64,000 nucleotides of DNA from Hephaestia mangrovi (GCF_019880555.1 NZ_JAINVU010000001.1:62001-126000); one strand, 5' to 3'. Shown: positions 37,000 through 47,800, numbered from the stretch's first letter. Notes: a model not told the origin generated them from the letters alone. Program-made: numbers and translations.

Positions 37000-39350
37000 G
37001 CAACGATCGGAAGACGGTCGCGCGGGAACAATCGGCGGGCCGCCATCTACCCTATGCCCGGCATGTCGACGCGCATACGATCGAGACGCGCGACGGGCTG
37101 CTCATGCAGATTGTGCATCTGCGCGGCCTGTTGTTCGAAACGGCGGATACCGAGGAGATCAACTATCGCAAGCAGCTTCGCGACGCGATGCTGCAAGCGA
37201 TCGGTACGTCGCGCTTCGCGATCTGCCATCACGTCGTCCGGCGCCGGATCGACGCCGGCCTGGCGGGCGACTTTCCCGATGCCTTTTCGGCACGGCTCGA
37301 CGCGGCGTGGCAAGCCCGGCTGGCGAGCCGCAAGCTCTACGTCAACGATCTCTACCTGACCCTGGTGCGGCGGCCGTTGCAGGGGCGGATCGGCGCGATC
37401 GACCGCTTGCAGGCACTGCTCGGACGGGGCGGGGAGGATCGCGCCGCGAGCGTCGCCCACGAGCTGCGCCAGCTCGACGCCGCTCGTGATGCGCTGATCG
37501 CGGCGCTGGGGAGCTACGGGCCGCGCTTGCTGACGGTCTATGACAGCCCGCAGGGTCCATGCTCGGAGCCACTCGAGTTCCTGTCGCATCTGCTCAACGG
37601 CGAAATGCGCCCGGTACTGCTGCCGATGCAGGATCTCGGTGCCTATCTGCCGTATCGGCGGATCAGCTTCGGCCAGCAGACCGTCGAGCTGGCGCCGGCC
37701 GGCAATACGCCGCGCGCCTTCTTCGGGCTTGTGTCGATCAAGGATTATCCCGGACAGACCAGCCCCGGTATGTTCGACGAGCTGCTGCGGCTGCCGTTCG
37801 AGCTGGTGATGTCGCAGTCGTTCGGGTTCGTCGATCGCCAGGCGGCACTCGGCCGCATGAACCTGGCGCTCAGGCGGATGCGCTCGGCCGAGGACGAGGC
37901 GCTCAGCCTGCGCGCCGATCTCGCTCAGGCGAAAGACGATGTCGCCGCGGGGCGTGCCGCTTATGGCGAACATCACATGACGATCGGCGTTCGCGGAACG
38001 ACGCCGGAAGAGGTCGATGCCGGCATTGCCGAAGTGCAGGCGACGCTCGCCGATCTCGGGATCATCGCGGTGCGCGAGGAAATCGCGCTCGAGCCGACAT
38101 TCTGGGCACAGTTCCCCGGCAACTTCAAATATGTCGCGCGGCGCGGGCTGGTCTCGTCGGGCAATTTCGCAGGCCTCGCCAGCGGGCACAATTTCCCGAT
38201 CGGGAATGCGCAAGGCAACCATTGGGGCGATGCGATCACCCTGCTCGAGACGACTGCTGCGGGACCATATTTCTTCAACTTTCACCAGGGCGATCTTGGT
38301 AATTTCACGGTGATCGGCCCGTCGGGCTCGGGCAAGACGGTGGTGCTCAACTTCCTGCTGGCGCAGGCGCGCAAGCTCGATCCCCGCATTGTGTTCTTCG
38401 ACAAGGATCGTGGGGCTGAACTGTTCCTGCGCGCGATCGGCGGCCGCTACGATGTGCTGCGGCCCGGCGAGCCCTCCGGGCTCAATCCGCTGCAATTGCC
38501 CGACACGCCAGCCAATCGTCAGTTCCTGATCGACTGGGTCGCCCAGCTCGGTGGCGCCGGCGAGGTCGAGGAGATCGCGGCGATCAAGGATGCGATCGAC
38601 GCCAATTTCCAGCAGCCGGTCGGGCACCGGCGCCTGAGGCATCTGGTCGAGCTGTTCCGCGGCGGTCGGCGGCCGCGCGCGGACGACCTGTGGTCGCGGC
38701 TCAAGCCGTGGTGGGGGGAAGGGGAGCGTGCCTGGCTGTTCGACAATGCCAGTGATCGCACCGACCTCGCTGCCCGCGCGGTCGGGTTCGACATGACGCA
38801 GATCCTCGATGATCCGGCGGTGCGCACGCCGGCGATGATGTATCTGTTCCACCGCGTCGAGGAGCGGCTCGATGGCTCACCCGCGATCATCATCGTCGAT
38901 GAAGGCTGGAAAGCACTCGACGACGAGGTGTTCGTGCGCCGGATCAAGGATTGGGAAAAGACCATCCGCAAGAGGAACGGCATCGTCGGGTTCGCGACGC
39001 AAAGCGCGCAGGATGCGCTCGAAAGCCGCATCGCCAGCGCGATCATCGAGCAGGCGGCGACCCAGATCTTCATGGTCAATCCCAAGGCGCGCGAAGCCGA
39101 TTATATCGACGGCTTCGGCCTCACTGCCCATGAGTTCGATCTCGTTCGCACTTTGCCCGACAGCGCGCATTGCTTCCTCGTCAAACATGGTGCGGAAAGC
39201 GTGGTCGCGCGGCTCAACCTCGCCGGTGAGCGCGATCTCCTGACCATCCTGTCGGGGCGCGAACGCACGGTACGCCTGCTCGATGCGCTGCGCGCCGAGC
39301 GGGGCGACGATCCCGAGCATTGGCTCGAACCATTGCTGGAGCAGGCATGA
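36945..39350 (+). CDS. virB4: T4SS ATPase VirB4
   Basis: 801 aa. Walker A GPSGSGKT at about 458-465, Walker B region AIIIVDEGWKALDDEVF, and the C-terminal CagE_TrbE_VirB block FATQSAQDALESRIASAI. The N-terminal domain starts ELFDLAMQLLPALSNDR. ATG 36945 begins the homology; the frame is open far upstream without similarity. It drives pilus biogenesis and substrate passage on the cytoplasmic face. Confidence 0.93.
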   Translation: MPARQELFDLAMQLLPALSNDRKTVAREQSAGRHLPYARHVDAHTIETRDGLLMQIVHLRGLLFETADTEEINYRKQLRDAMLQAIGTSRFAICHHVVRRRIDAGLAGDFPDAFSARLDAAWQARLASRKLYVNDLYLTLVRRPLQGRIGAIDRLQALLGRGGEDRAASVAHELRQLDAARDALIAALGSYGPRLLTVYDSPQGPCSEPLEFLSHLLNGEMRPVLLPMQDLGAYLPYRRISFGQQTVELAPAGNTPRAFFGLVSIKDYPGQTSPGMFDELLRLPFELVMSQSFGFVDRQAALGRMNLALRRMRSAEDEALSLRADLAQAKDDVAAGRAAYGEHHMTIGVRGTTPEEVDAGIAEVQATLADLGIIAVREEIALEPTFWAQFPGNFKYVARRGLVSSGNFAGLASGHNFPIGNAQGNHWGDAITLLETTAAGPYFFNFHQGDLGNFTVIGPSGSGKTVVLNFLLAQARKLDPRIVFFDKDRGAELFLRAIGGRYDVLRPGEPSGLNPLQLPDTPANRQFLIDWVAQLGGAGEVEEIAAIKDAIDANFQQPVGHRRLRHLVELFRGGRRPRADDLWSRLKPWWGEGERAWLFDNASDRTDLAARAVGFDMTQILDDPAVRTPAMMYLFHRVEERLDGSPAIIIVDEGWKALDDEVFVRRIKDWEKTIRKRNGIVGFATQSAQDALESRIASAIIEQAATQIFMVNPKAREADYIDGFGLTAHEFDLVRTLPDSAHCFLVKHGAESVVARLNLAGERDLLTILSGRERTVRLLDALRAERGDDPEHWLEPLLEQA

Positions 39351-40555
39351 TCGCGCCGTGTTCGAGCGTCCCGGGCGCGGTGTCGTTCGCACCCGGCGTG
39401 ATCGGGTTCCTCGATTGCCAGGCGCAGATGCTCGGTGCGCAAGGCTATCAGGCGCTCGCCGCGCCGGGATCGACGGTGTCGGCGCTGCTCACGATCCTGC
39501 TGACGCTGTTCGTGGCGTTCATCGGCTATCGCATGTTGTTCGGCCAGGTGCCGACGATCCGCGAGGGCGTGCTCGCCTGCGTCAAGATCGGCATCGTGCT
39601 GGTCCTTGCGACCAGCTGGCCGGCCTATCAGCGCGTGATCTATGACGTGGTGCTGCACGAGCCGGCCGAACTGGCGGCGGAGGTGGGCGGTGCTGCGGGA
39701 CTGCCCGGTAGTGCTGGCGGGCTCGTTGCCCGGCTCGATAATGCCGATCGGTCGTTCGAGGCGCTGGCGGTCTACGGGGTCGGCCAGCCGCCGGCGGCAG
39801 CGGGGCAGGCGGGTTACCCGCCGGTCGTGCCGCCGTTGTTCATCGGGTTCGACACGTTCGCGCTCGGAGCGGCGCGCGTCGCATTTCTGGCGGGCGCGAT
39901 CGGCGCCTTTGCCGTGCTGCGGATCGCGGGCGGATACCTGCTTGCCGTGGGGCCGCTGTTCATTGCCTTCCTGTTGTTCGACGGCACGCGGGGATTGTTC
40001 GAGGGGTGGTTGCGCGCAGTGATCGGGGTTGCGTTGGGTGCACTGGCGACATCGATCGTGCTCGGCATCGAGCTGGCGCTGTTCGAGCCTTGGCTGGCCG
40101 ATCTGCTGGCGCGGCGGTCGGCTGATCTCGCGATCACCGGCGCGCCCGCGCAATTGCTGGCGATCGCGGTGATCTTTGCGGCCGTGCTCGGCATCATGCT
40201 GGCCTTGATGGCGCGGATCGCGTTCAGTTGGAAACTGCCCGTCGCCTGGCCCGCCTCTGCTGTATGGTCATCGGGTTCTTCGCTGGCCGGGACAACGGTC
40301 GCGGCCTCGCCGGTTCGCTCGCCGATCACCGATCGCTCGCGCGCACTGATCGTCGCCGACGCGGTGTCGGCGATCCAGCGTCGTGAGACACAGGGCGCGA
40401 CTGCGGCGCCGGCCGCGCCCGGCCGCATTACCGCGCAGGCAAGCCGCGACCGCGACGCGACCGCGCCTTCTCTCGTACCGCTCGGCCGCAGCTTTCCGAA
40501 CCGGACGGCCCGGCGCGTCTCCGCGAGCGCCGGCAGGCGGGATCAGCTATCATGA
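39347..40555 (+). CDS. virB6: T4SS inner-membrane channel protein VirB6/TrbL
   Basis: 402 aa, ATGA overlap with virB4. Several hydrophobic helices (STVSALLTILLTLFVAFIGY, FAVLRIAGGYLLAVGPLFIA, LLAIAVIFAAVLGIMLALMA) and a polar, arginine-rich C-terminal tail from about 330. No virB5 or virB7 gene lies between virB4 and virB6, where virB5 is usual. Confidence 0.88.
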   Translation: MIAPCSSVPGAVSFAPGVIGFLDCQAQMLGAQGYQALAAPGSTVSALLTILLTLFVAFIGYRMLFGQVPTIREGVLACVKIGIVLVLATSWPAYQRVIYDVVLHEPAELAAEVGGAAGLPGSAGGLVARLDNADRSFEALAVYGVGQPPAAAGQAGYPPVVPPLFIGFDTFALGAARVAFLAGAIGAFAVLRIAGGYLLAVGPLFIAFLLFDGTRGLFEGWLRAVIGVALGALATSIVLGIELALFEPWLADLLARRSADLAITGAPAQLLAIAVIFAAVLGIMLALMARIAFSWKLPVAWPASAVWSSGSSLAGTTVAASPVRSPITDRSRALIVADAVSAIQRRETQGATAAPAAPGRITAQASRDRDATAPSLVPLGRSFPNRTARRVSASAGRRDQLS

Positions 40556-41286
40556 GCAAGAAACCGAATGAAGCACTCGACGCTTATTATGCCGAGGCCG
40601 GCAGCTGGGCGGAGGACCGCCGGGACGAGCTGAGGTCGTCGCGCCGGATCGCGTGGATCGTCGCCGCGGTCGCTGCCGGTATCGCGCTGTTCGAAGCGAT
40701 CGCCCTGCTGTTGCTCGTGCCGCTCAAGACGGTTGTGCCTTATACGCTGCTGGTCGATCGCCAGACCGGGTATGTGCAGGCGCTGAAACCCGTCGATGCG
40801 CAGCTGGTATCGAGCACGAAGGCGCTCACCCAGTCATTCCTGGTCCAATATGTCATCGCCCGCGAGGGCTATGATTACGATTCATTGCAGGCGGATTATC
40901 GCAAGGTCGGCTTGTGGTCGGCCGGCGACGCGCGGCGGGCTTATGTCGCGCATATGCAGGCGTCGAACCCCGATAGCCCGCTGAGGCGCTATCCCCGCGC
41001 GACGATCGTCGATGTCTCGGTCAAGAGCGTCACGCCGCTCGGCAAGAATGTCGCGATGGTGCGGTTCTCGACCCAGCGACACGACCAGGGCGCGCGCGAG
41101 TATCCGGCTGAAAACTGGGTGTCGGTGATCCGTTACACCTGGTCGGGCGCGCCGATGTCGGTGGCTGACCGCTACGTCAATCCCCTTGGGTTCCAGGTCG
41201 TGCGCTACAACCGCAGCGCTGAAACCCTGGCGCCCGCGCCGCAGGCGAGCCCGACGTCATCGGCCACACCCGAGCCGTCGCAATGA
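40552..41286 (+). CDS. virB8: T4SS protein VirB8
   Basis: 244 aa, ATGA overlap with virB6. Cytoplasmic N-terminus, one membrane helix at about 33-56, and a periplasmic NTF2-like domain (VPYTLLVDRQTGYVQALKPV, FLVQYVIAREGYDYDSLQAD). It nucleates assembly of the VirB9/VirB10 core. Confidence 0.9.
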   Translation: MSKKPNEALDAYYAEAGSWAEDRRDELRSSRRIAWIVAAVAAGIALFEAIALLLLVPLKTVVPYTLLVDRQTGYVQALKPVDAQLVSSTKALTQSFLVQYVIAREGYDYDSLQADYRKVGLWSAGDARRAYVAHMQASNPDSPLRRYPRATIVDVSVKSVTPLGKNVAMVRFSTQRHDQGAREYPAENWVSVIRYTWSGAPMSVADRYVNPLGFQVVRYNRSAETLAPAPQASPTSSATPEPSQ

Positions 41287-41990
41287 AGCCGGCGCTTGTC
41301 ATGACGGCTATCGCCGCATTGGTTGCAGCACCGCCGCTTGCCGCCCAGGTGCGCCCGCAGCCCGGCCCGGGCGACCCGCATATCCAGTCGGTCGATTATG
41401 ACCCCAATCAGGTCGTCGAGCTCGAAACCGCGCCGGGCTATCAGCTCACCGTCGGGCTCGCCGCCGACGAGCAGATCGAGAGCGTCGCGGTCGGGGATAG
41501 CGCGGCCTGGCAGGTCAGTGCCAGCCACAGCGGCGACCACCTGTTCGTCAAGGCATTGCAGGGCAACACCGCCACCAACATGACGGTGGTGACGACGACC
41601 CGGCTCTATGCGTTCGACCTGGTCGCCTTGTCCTCGCCGTCGCCCGCCATGGCCTATAGCGTGCAGTTCCATTATCCGTCGCCGGCAACGGCGTCGCCGG
41701 ACAAAACGGCGGCCGAAAAGCCGAAGGAGGAAGGGCGCTATGTCCTCCACGGCGATCACGCCTTGCGGCCGATCGCGATGATCGACGATGGCGTCCATAC
41801 CTATATTCAATGGCCGGTCGATGCGCCGCTGCCGGCGACTTACTTCCGCGACGACCGTGGCGCCGAAACGCTCGCCAATGGCGAGATGCGCGATGGCTTC
41901 TACGTCATCGACAGCGTGCATCAGGAACTGATCTTCCGCATCGACAAGCATGATGCGCGCGCCGAGCGCGTCCCGTCGGAGGGTGACTGA
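41283..41990 (+). CDS. virB9: T4SS outer-membrane core protein VirB9/TrbG
   Basis: 235 aa with signal peptide (AALVAAPPLAAQ). The N-terminal domain starts DPHIQSVDYDPNQVVELET; the C-terminal CagX domain includes DDGVHTYIQWPVDAPLPATY and NGEMRDGFYVIDSVHQELIF. Both ends overlap neighbours. Normally paired with lipoprotein VirB7, which is not seen here. Confidence 0.92.
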   Translation: MKPALVMTAIAALVAAPPLAAQVRPQPGPGDPHIQSVDYDPNQVVELETAPGYQLTVGLAADEQIESVAVGDSAAWQVSASHSGDHLFVKALQGNTATNMTVVTTTRLYAFDLVALSSPSPAMAYSVQFHYPSPATASPDKTAAEKPKEEGRYVLHGDHALRPIAMIDDGVHTYIQWPVDAPLPATYFRDDRGAETLANGEMRDGFYVIDSVHQELIFRIDKHDARAERVPSEGD

Positions 41991-43081
41991 TGGCCAGCGG
42001 CTTGCCCGAAGCCGATCCGCGGCGGGAACCCGAAGCGATCGCCGAACGCGACGTGCGGCCCATGGTCGAGCGCCCGCGCGCCGGTCTTTCCGGGCTGGCG
42101 ATCGGGGCGATCGCGATCGTCGCGGCGATCATCCTGTTCGTGATGCTCGACGCACGGCGACGTGCGTTGATGGCGCCGGCAACGGTGGCACGATCGGGCG
42201 CGGTGGCAGAACCCGCGCCGCCGCCGCTCTACATCCCGCCGGCGCCGCCTCCACCGCCGGCAGCGACCCCCACGCCCGAACCGGCCGTGGCGCCCCCGCC
42301 GCCCCCGCCCGAGCCGCAACCGTCGCCGCAGGTCGTCTATCTGCCGCCGCCCGTATCGCAGCCGCAGCCGGCGCCGCCACGCAATACCGGCGGTCAGGCG
42401 CTGGTGGTCGACAATGGCCGCGCTTCGGCGCCACCGCCGGCCAGCGGGGGTAGCAATAGCGGAGCGACGAGCGCCGATGCTGTTCCCGGTGCTGCTTCGA
42501 CCGAGCGCGTTCATGCAGCGATGCTCGCCAACCGCACGACGACGGTGCCGCAAGGTACGCTGATCCCTGCCGTCCTCGAAACCGGGCTCAACTCCGATCA
42601 TCCCGGATTTGCTCGTGCGCTGGTCCAGCGCGACGTGCGCGGGTTCGACGGCAAGCAGGTGTTGATCCCGCGCGGCAGCCGCCTGATCGGGCAATATGCC
42701 GGGGCGGTTGCCCAGGGCCAGAAGCGCGCGTTCATCCTGTGGTCGCGGTTGATCCGCCCCGATGGCGTGACCATCGCGATCGGTTCGCCCGCGGCCGATC
42801 CGGTGGGGACGGGCGGGGTGAAGGCGGACGTCAACAGCCACTTCTTCGCGCGCTTCTCGGGCGCCATCCTGCAGTCGGTGCTCGACGTCGGCGTCAATCT
42901 CGCCTCGCGGTCGAGCCATTCGCCGGTGGTGGTGGCGTTGCCCGGCTCCTTGCAGGGCACCACCGGCACGCTGGTCCAGCCGACCCAGATCGCGCCGACG
43001 CTCAAGGTCAAGCCTGGCGCCAGTATCAGCATCTTCGTTGCACGCGATCTCGATTTTAGCGGCGCGGATGCGAACCAATGA
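41990..43081 (+). CDS. virB10: T4SS core protein VirB10/TrbI
   Basis: 363 aa, starting at a TGATG overlap. One membrane helix near 32-52, a proline-rich periplasmic linker (about 70-125), and the TrbI beta-barrel domain (LIPAVLETGLNSDHPGFARA, VLIPRGSRLIGQYAG, FARFSGAILQSVLDVGVNLA). It spans both membranes and relays ATP-driven changes. Confidence 0.93.
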   Translation: MASGLPEADPRREPEAIAERDVRPMVERPRAGLSGLAIGAIAIVAAIILFVMLDARRRALMAPATVARSGAVAEPAPPPLYIPPAPPPPPAATPTPEPAVAPPPPPPEPQPSPQVVYLPPPVSQPQPAPPRNTGGQALVVDNGRASAPPPASGGSNSGATSADAVPGAASTERVHAAMLANRTTTVPQGTLIPAVLETGLNSDHPGFARALVQRDVRGFDGKQVLIPRGSRLIGQYAGAVAQGQKRAFILWSRLIRPDGVTIAIGSPAADPVGTGGVKADVNSHFFARFSGAILQSVLDVGVNLASRSSHSPVVVALPGSLQGTTGTLVQPTQIAPTLKVKPGASISIFVARDLDFSGADANQ

Positions 43082-44067
43082 GCGTGGCGGCACTCGGCGA
43101 CTGGGTTTATCTGCGCAGCTATCTGGCGCCGTTCGAGCAATGGCTTGCCCGCGACGACGTAACCGACATCTACGTCAACCGCCCCGGCGAATTGTGGATC
43201 GAGACGATCGGCGGCACGATCGAACGCCAGGAGGTGCCGTCCCTCGATACGGCGACCTTGATGCGGCTTGCGCGGCAGATTGCGGCGCTGTCGCATCAGG
43301 CCATCAATCGCGAGCATCCGCTGCTCTCAGCCACGCTTCCCGACGGCGCGCGGGTGCAGGTGATCGCGCCGCCGGCAACACGAGGGCAGCTGGCGCTGGC
43401 AATCCGCAAGCATGTCGCGGCCGACCTGTCGCTCGAGGACTATGTGGCAAACGATGCTTTCGCGGGCACGCAGACAGGCGATGCCGTGCATCGCTCCGAA
43501 ATCGACACCGAGCTTTCCGAGCGGCTGGCGGCGGGCGACATCGCCGGCGTGCTGGGTGCCGCGGTGCGGGCGCGGCGCAACATCCTGGTGTCGGGGGGCA
43601 CGTCGACGGGCAAGACGACGTTCCTCAACGCGTTGATCCGTGAGATTCCCAGGGGCGAACGTCTGATTATGATCGAGGACACGCCCGAACTCGTCATCCG
43701 CCATGACAATGCGGTGGGCCTGCTTGCGGCGCGGAGCGCCTTGGGCGAGGCCGAGGTGACCGCTGACGATCTCGTCTCGGCGTCGCTCCGGATGCGGCCC
43801 GACCGGATCATCCTCGGCGAATTGCGCGGATCGGAGGCCTACGCGTTCCTGCGCGCGGTCAACACGGGCCATCCCGGATCGATGACGACGATCCATGCCG
43901 ACAGCACCCAGGGCGCGGTCGAGCAGCTCGTATTGCTGGCGTTGCAGGGCGGCACGCGGCTCAGCCGAGACGACGTCGCGCATTATGTCCGCTCGACGAT
44001 TGCGGTGTTTGTCCAGCTTGGTCGGGTGGGGGGACGGCGCAAGGTGGTCGAGGTCACGGTGCGATGA
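43078..44067 (+). CDS. virB11: T4SS ATPase VirB11
   Basis: 329 aa, ATGA overlap. Walker A SGGTSTGKTT near 174-183, Asp box RLIMIEDTPEL, Walker B RPDRIILGELRGSEAY and His box TGHPGSMTTIHADS, all hallmarks of the hexameric traffic ATPase. It overlaps the second VirB2 gene by ATGA. Confidence 0.94.
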   Translation: MSVAALGDWVYLRSYLAPFEQWLARDDVTDIYVNRPGELWIETIGGTIERQEVPSLDTATLMRLARQIAALSHQAINREHPLLSATLPDGARVQVIAPPATRGQLALAIRKHVAADLSLEDYVANDAFAGTQTGDAVHRSEIDTELSERLAAGDIAGVLGAAVRARRNILVSGGTSTGKTTFLNALIREIPRGERLIMIEDTPELVIRHDNAVGLLAARSALGEAEVTADDLVSASLRMRPDRIILGELRGSEAYAFLRAVNTGHPGSMTTIHADSTQGAVEQLVLLALQGGTRLSRDDVAHYVRSTIAVFVQLGRVGGRRKVVEVTVR

Positions 44068-44429
44068 TCTCTTCCTATCCGTCTTCCGCATTCCTTGCCG
44101 ATCCGACCGGCGCATCGCCGCTGATCGCGGCGGCCAACTGGGTGCAGGGGGCGTTGCTTGGCACCATCGCAACCGTCATCGCGATTCTGTGCGTTGCCGC
44201 GGTTGGATTATTGATGCTGAGCGGCCGTATCGACCTGCGGCGTGGCGTGACGGTCGTGCTCGGGTGCTTTCTGCTGTTTGGCGCGGCGGGTGTCGTCCAG
44301 GACATGCATAGAGATGTGACGCTTGCGCCGGCGCCTTATGCCAACGTGCCTCCTCCGCCGCCAGCGCCGCCGTTGCCGGCCAACGCGGCGTCATATGATC
44401 CTTATGCCGGTGCTTCGGTCATCAGGTGA
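44064..44429 (+). CDS. Second VirB2-like protein with proline-rich tail
   Basis: 121 aa. Core LIAAANWVQGALLGTIATVI and GRIDLRRGVTVVLGCFLLFG closely resembles the first VirB2, but the signal peptide is missing or cryptic, and a 40-residue tail rich in proline (PPPPPAPPLP) is added. It is coupled to virB11 by ATGA. It may be a minor pilin, adhesive tip subunit or a regulator of pilus length. The conserved mini-YD leader begins 15 bases after its stop. Confidence 0.75.
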   Translation: MISSYPSSAFLADPTGASPLIAAANWVQGALLGTIATVIAILCVAAVGLLMLSGRIDLRRGVTVVLGCFLLFGAAGVVQDMHRDVTLAPAPYANVPPPPPAPPLPANAASYDPYAGASVIR

Positions 44430-44443
44430 GGGGGCGTTGACGG

Positions 44444-44763
44444 CGGATTGATCCAGTTCGGACGTTACTTTCCTTTTAATCTTGTGATGTTGGAAATCGT
44501 GTGATCGTATCGGGTTACGACGATCGAGTCGGGGCACGATAGAAACAGGGGTCGATGCCATGATGAAGGTTCGTATGTTGCTGGGGCTTGCCCTGGCGGC
44601 GTTGCCGGTTGCTGCGCAGGCGACCGAGACGGTGACCTACACCTATGACGCCAAGGGGCGGCTGGTGAAGGTGGTGCATACCGGCACCGCCAACAACAAT
44701 CTCACGACGACCTATTCTCACGACAAGGCCGATAATCGGACCAACGTCAAGACGACCGGCGCT
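44444..44763 (+). repeat. Leader plus mini-YD repeat, copy B
   Basis: Nearly identical to 29016-29333, including about 115 bp of non-coding leader with the palindrome around GGGTTACG. It starts directly after the T4SS operon, which hints that the leader and mini gene moved as a unit. Confidence 0.85.
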
Positions 44764-44772
44764 TCGTCTTAG
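44560..44772 (+). CDS. Secreted mini YD-repeat protein, copy B (70 aa)
   Basis: Differs from copy A at only a few residues (A15 Met to Leu, Met to Val, Thr to Lys) plus a C-terminal ASS extension. It has the same signal peptide ending AAQA and the same single YD unit. It ends 57 bases before RHS2. Retention of an open frame in both copies supports a real product. Confidence 0.7.
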   Translation: MMKVRMLLGLALAALPVAAQATETVTYTYDAKGRLVKVVHTGTANNNLTTTYSHDKADNRTNVKTTGASS

Positions 44773-44828
44773 CTGATCTCTTCTGCGTTTAGCGGGATTT
44801 TGGTTTGGCCGGGATCAGGGGGAAGAGA

Positions 44829-47800
44829 ATGATCTATCGTAATACTGGCCGTCTTGTGAATTGCGGCCGATTTTGGTTCCGCTTCGTTCGTTTCGGCTTG
44901 GTGTTCAGCGCATTGGCTTTCGCTTGTGAGCCCGCATTTGCGCAAATCGGCGGAAATGACATGCCTACGCAGTACATCGCCAGAGACGGTCGCGGGGTCA
45001 ACCTTGCTACTGGAAGCATCAGTACGCCCAACCTGACCTTGTCGATAGGTACGCAATCCAGCGGCATGGGATATGATGGAAGCGCTTCCAACATCGCCCG
45101 AAGCTATCAGTATGCAATAGACCAGATCGATACATCGCATCTGGTTGTGGTGCTTGGCAGTAGCAGTATAAAATTTACGAAATCTGGTAGCGCTTGGACC
45201 AATGATGGGCAAACGGGAGAGACTCTCGTTTCGAGCGGCGATATCTGGAATGGCGGAACTTATACTTTCACGGCCCGTGATGGTACGGTCATATTATTTG
45301 ACCAATCTCCCGTAAGCTCTTCTCAAGTTGCGTTCATAAAATATTTCGAAGCGTCAACGATTGCATTAGCAAATTATCTTATTCGCCCCGATGGGGAGAA
45401 AATAACATTCTATTATAAGGAATTGATAACTCAAACCCTCAGCGGAGACAGAAGCAATATACGATTGCAATCAGCGGTATCGTCGAATGGATTTATGGCT
45501 AAATTCGAATATCTTGGGAATGCATGGGCGACAGAATATCTTTGGTTGGCGAAAGTATCTATTATAAATCTATCCGTGGATTATTGCAATCCAAGTGCAG
45601 ATTTATGTAGTTCTCTTACAAAAAATTGGCCATATATATCTTATAACGTTCCTTCTGGATCAGGCGATATGATTCAAACGGACGGTTTGGGGCATTCGAC
45701 TACATATACTTACGCATTTACGCCGAATTTTTTTGGAAATGCGCCGTTGGAAGGGATTCGCCGCGCGGGATCATCTTCTGATGACGAGACCGTTAGCTAT
45801 GGAACTGACGGAAGGGTGTCTGATCTTACCATTGATGGAGTGACGTGGCATTATTCCTGGGCGCTCGCTTATACGAGCACGACCTCGATAATGACTGTTA
45901 CCGTGACAAATCCGGATAATACACATCGGGTTTATACGGTAGATGCCAATCAAAATGAAATTCTTACGGTCACTGATGAGAAAAACGAAAAAACTACATA
46001 CCTATACGATACAGCGGGTCGCTTGATTTATGTCGTTCCTCCCGAAGGGGTAATCGCCGGCGGCGTTCCAACGTCGGGCTATACTAAATATACTTACGAT
46101 TCGCGCGGCAACGTTACCGAAGTACGAAAGGTATCGAAAACGCCAGGAACGCCTGCGGATATCGTTGCCACGGCCAGCTATCCGACGGTCTGCACGTCTC
46201 CGAAGACGTGCAACAAGCCGATTTGGACGAAGGATCCGAAAGGCAATGAAACCGACTATACGTACGATGGTTCCCATGGTGGCGTGCTGACGGTAACAGG
46301 TCCGGCTGATAATTCTGGGGTGCGTCCACAAACGCGGTATACTTATGGTTCCTTTCAGGCGCATTACAAGAACAGTTCGGGTTCAGTCGTTGCTTCCGGT
46401 GTCACCGAGTATGAATTAACGGGCACTTCCACGTGTTTGTCAGCGAGTAGCGCCAATCCGGCGAGTTGCGTCGGTTCCGCAAGCGAGAGCAAAAGCTCAA
46501 TCTCCTACGGTTCACAACTGTTCCCGATCGGCATGACTGTCGCCTCCGGAAATGGATCGACAGCGGCAACGGTCTCATCGGCCTACGATGATGTCGGCAA
46601 TCTTATATCCGTCGACGGTCCTTTGAGCGGCACCAGTGATACAACGACATATCGCTACGATGCCGACCGCCAGGTTGTCGGCGTGATTTCGGCGGACCCG
46701 GACGGGTCGGGTAGCCTCAAGCGGCGTGCGCAGAAGATGACCTACGATGGCCTGGGCCAGGTGACCAAGGCCGAGGTGGGGACGGTCACGGGGACCGACG
46801 ACACGGCGTGGAATGCGTTCGTGTCGAAGCAGCAACTGACGACGAGCTATGACAGCCATCATCGCAAGATCCGTGATGTGGTGACGGCGGGCGGCACGAC
46901 CTATGGCGTGACCGATTACAGCTATGATAGCGCCGGACGGCCCGATTGCACGGCGGTCCGGATGAACCCGTCGGCGTGGGGGACGGTGACCGCGGCGTGC
47001 ACGGCGCAGACGGCGGGAAGTGCTGGCCCCGACCGGATCACGCGCAACACGGTCTATGACGCCTTGAACCGGGTGACTTCGGTGACGAGCGCTTATGGCG
47101 TTTCGGGCACGGCGTCGACCGAGAGCACGACCTACAACGCGAATGGCACCACGCAGTCGGTGACCGACGGCGAGGGCAACAAGACGACGTACATCTATGA
47201 CGGGTTCGATCGGCTGTCGAAGACCGAATATCCCAGCCCGACGAGCGCGGGAACGAGTTCGACCACGGATTATGAGCAGCTCGGCTATGACGCCAACGGC
47301 AACGTCACCGAGCGTGATCTCCGGGGCTATGCCTCGGACAGCACGCAGAAGATCATTTATGGTTATGATCACCTGAACCGGCTGGTATCGAAGAACCTGC
47401 CGGGCAGCGAGCCGGACGTGACCTATGGTTACGATCTGCTGGGGCAGCTGACGTCGGCGAGCCAGCCGGGCTATTCGGAGACGTTCACCTATGATGCGCT
47501 GGGCCGCCGTTTGACCGACGGGCAAGGCTTCGGCACGCTGACCTCGTCTTATGACGCGGCGGGGCGTAGAACGAAGCTGCAATGGTCAGATGGGTTCTAC
47601 GTGATCTACGATTACGACGTGCTGGGTGAGATGACCAAGGTGCGCGAGAATGGCGCGACCTCGGGCGCAGGCGTGCTGGCGACCTACACCTATGACGATC
47701 TCGGCAACCGGACGCACGTGACCAACGGCAACGGCACGGCGAGCGCGTGGACGCCGGATGCGGTGTCGCGACTGGCGACGCTGGTCCACAATCTCGGCGG

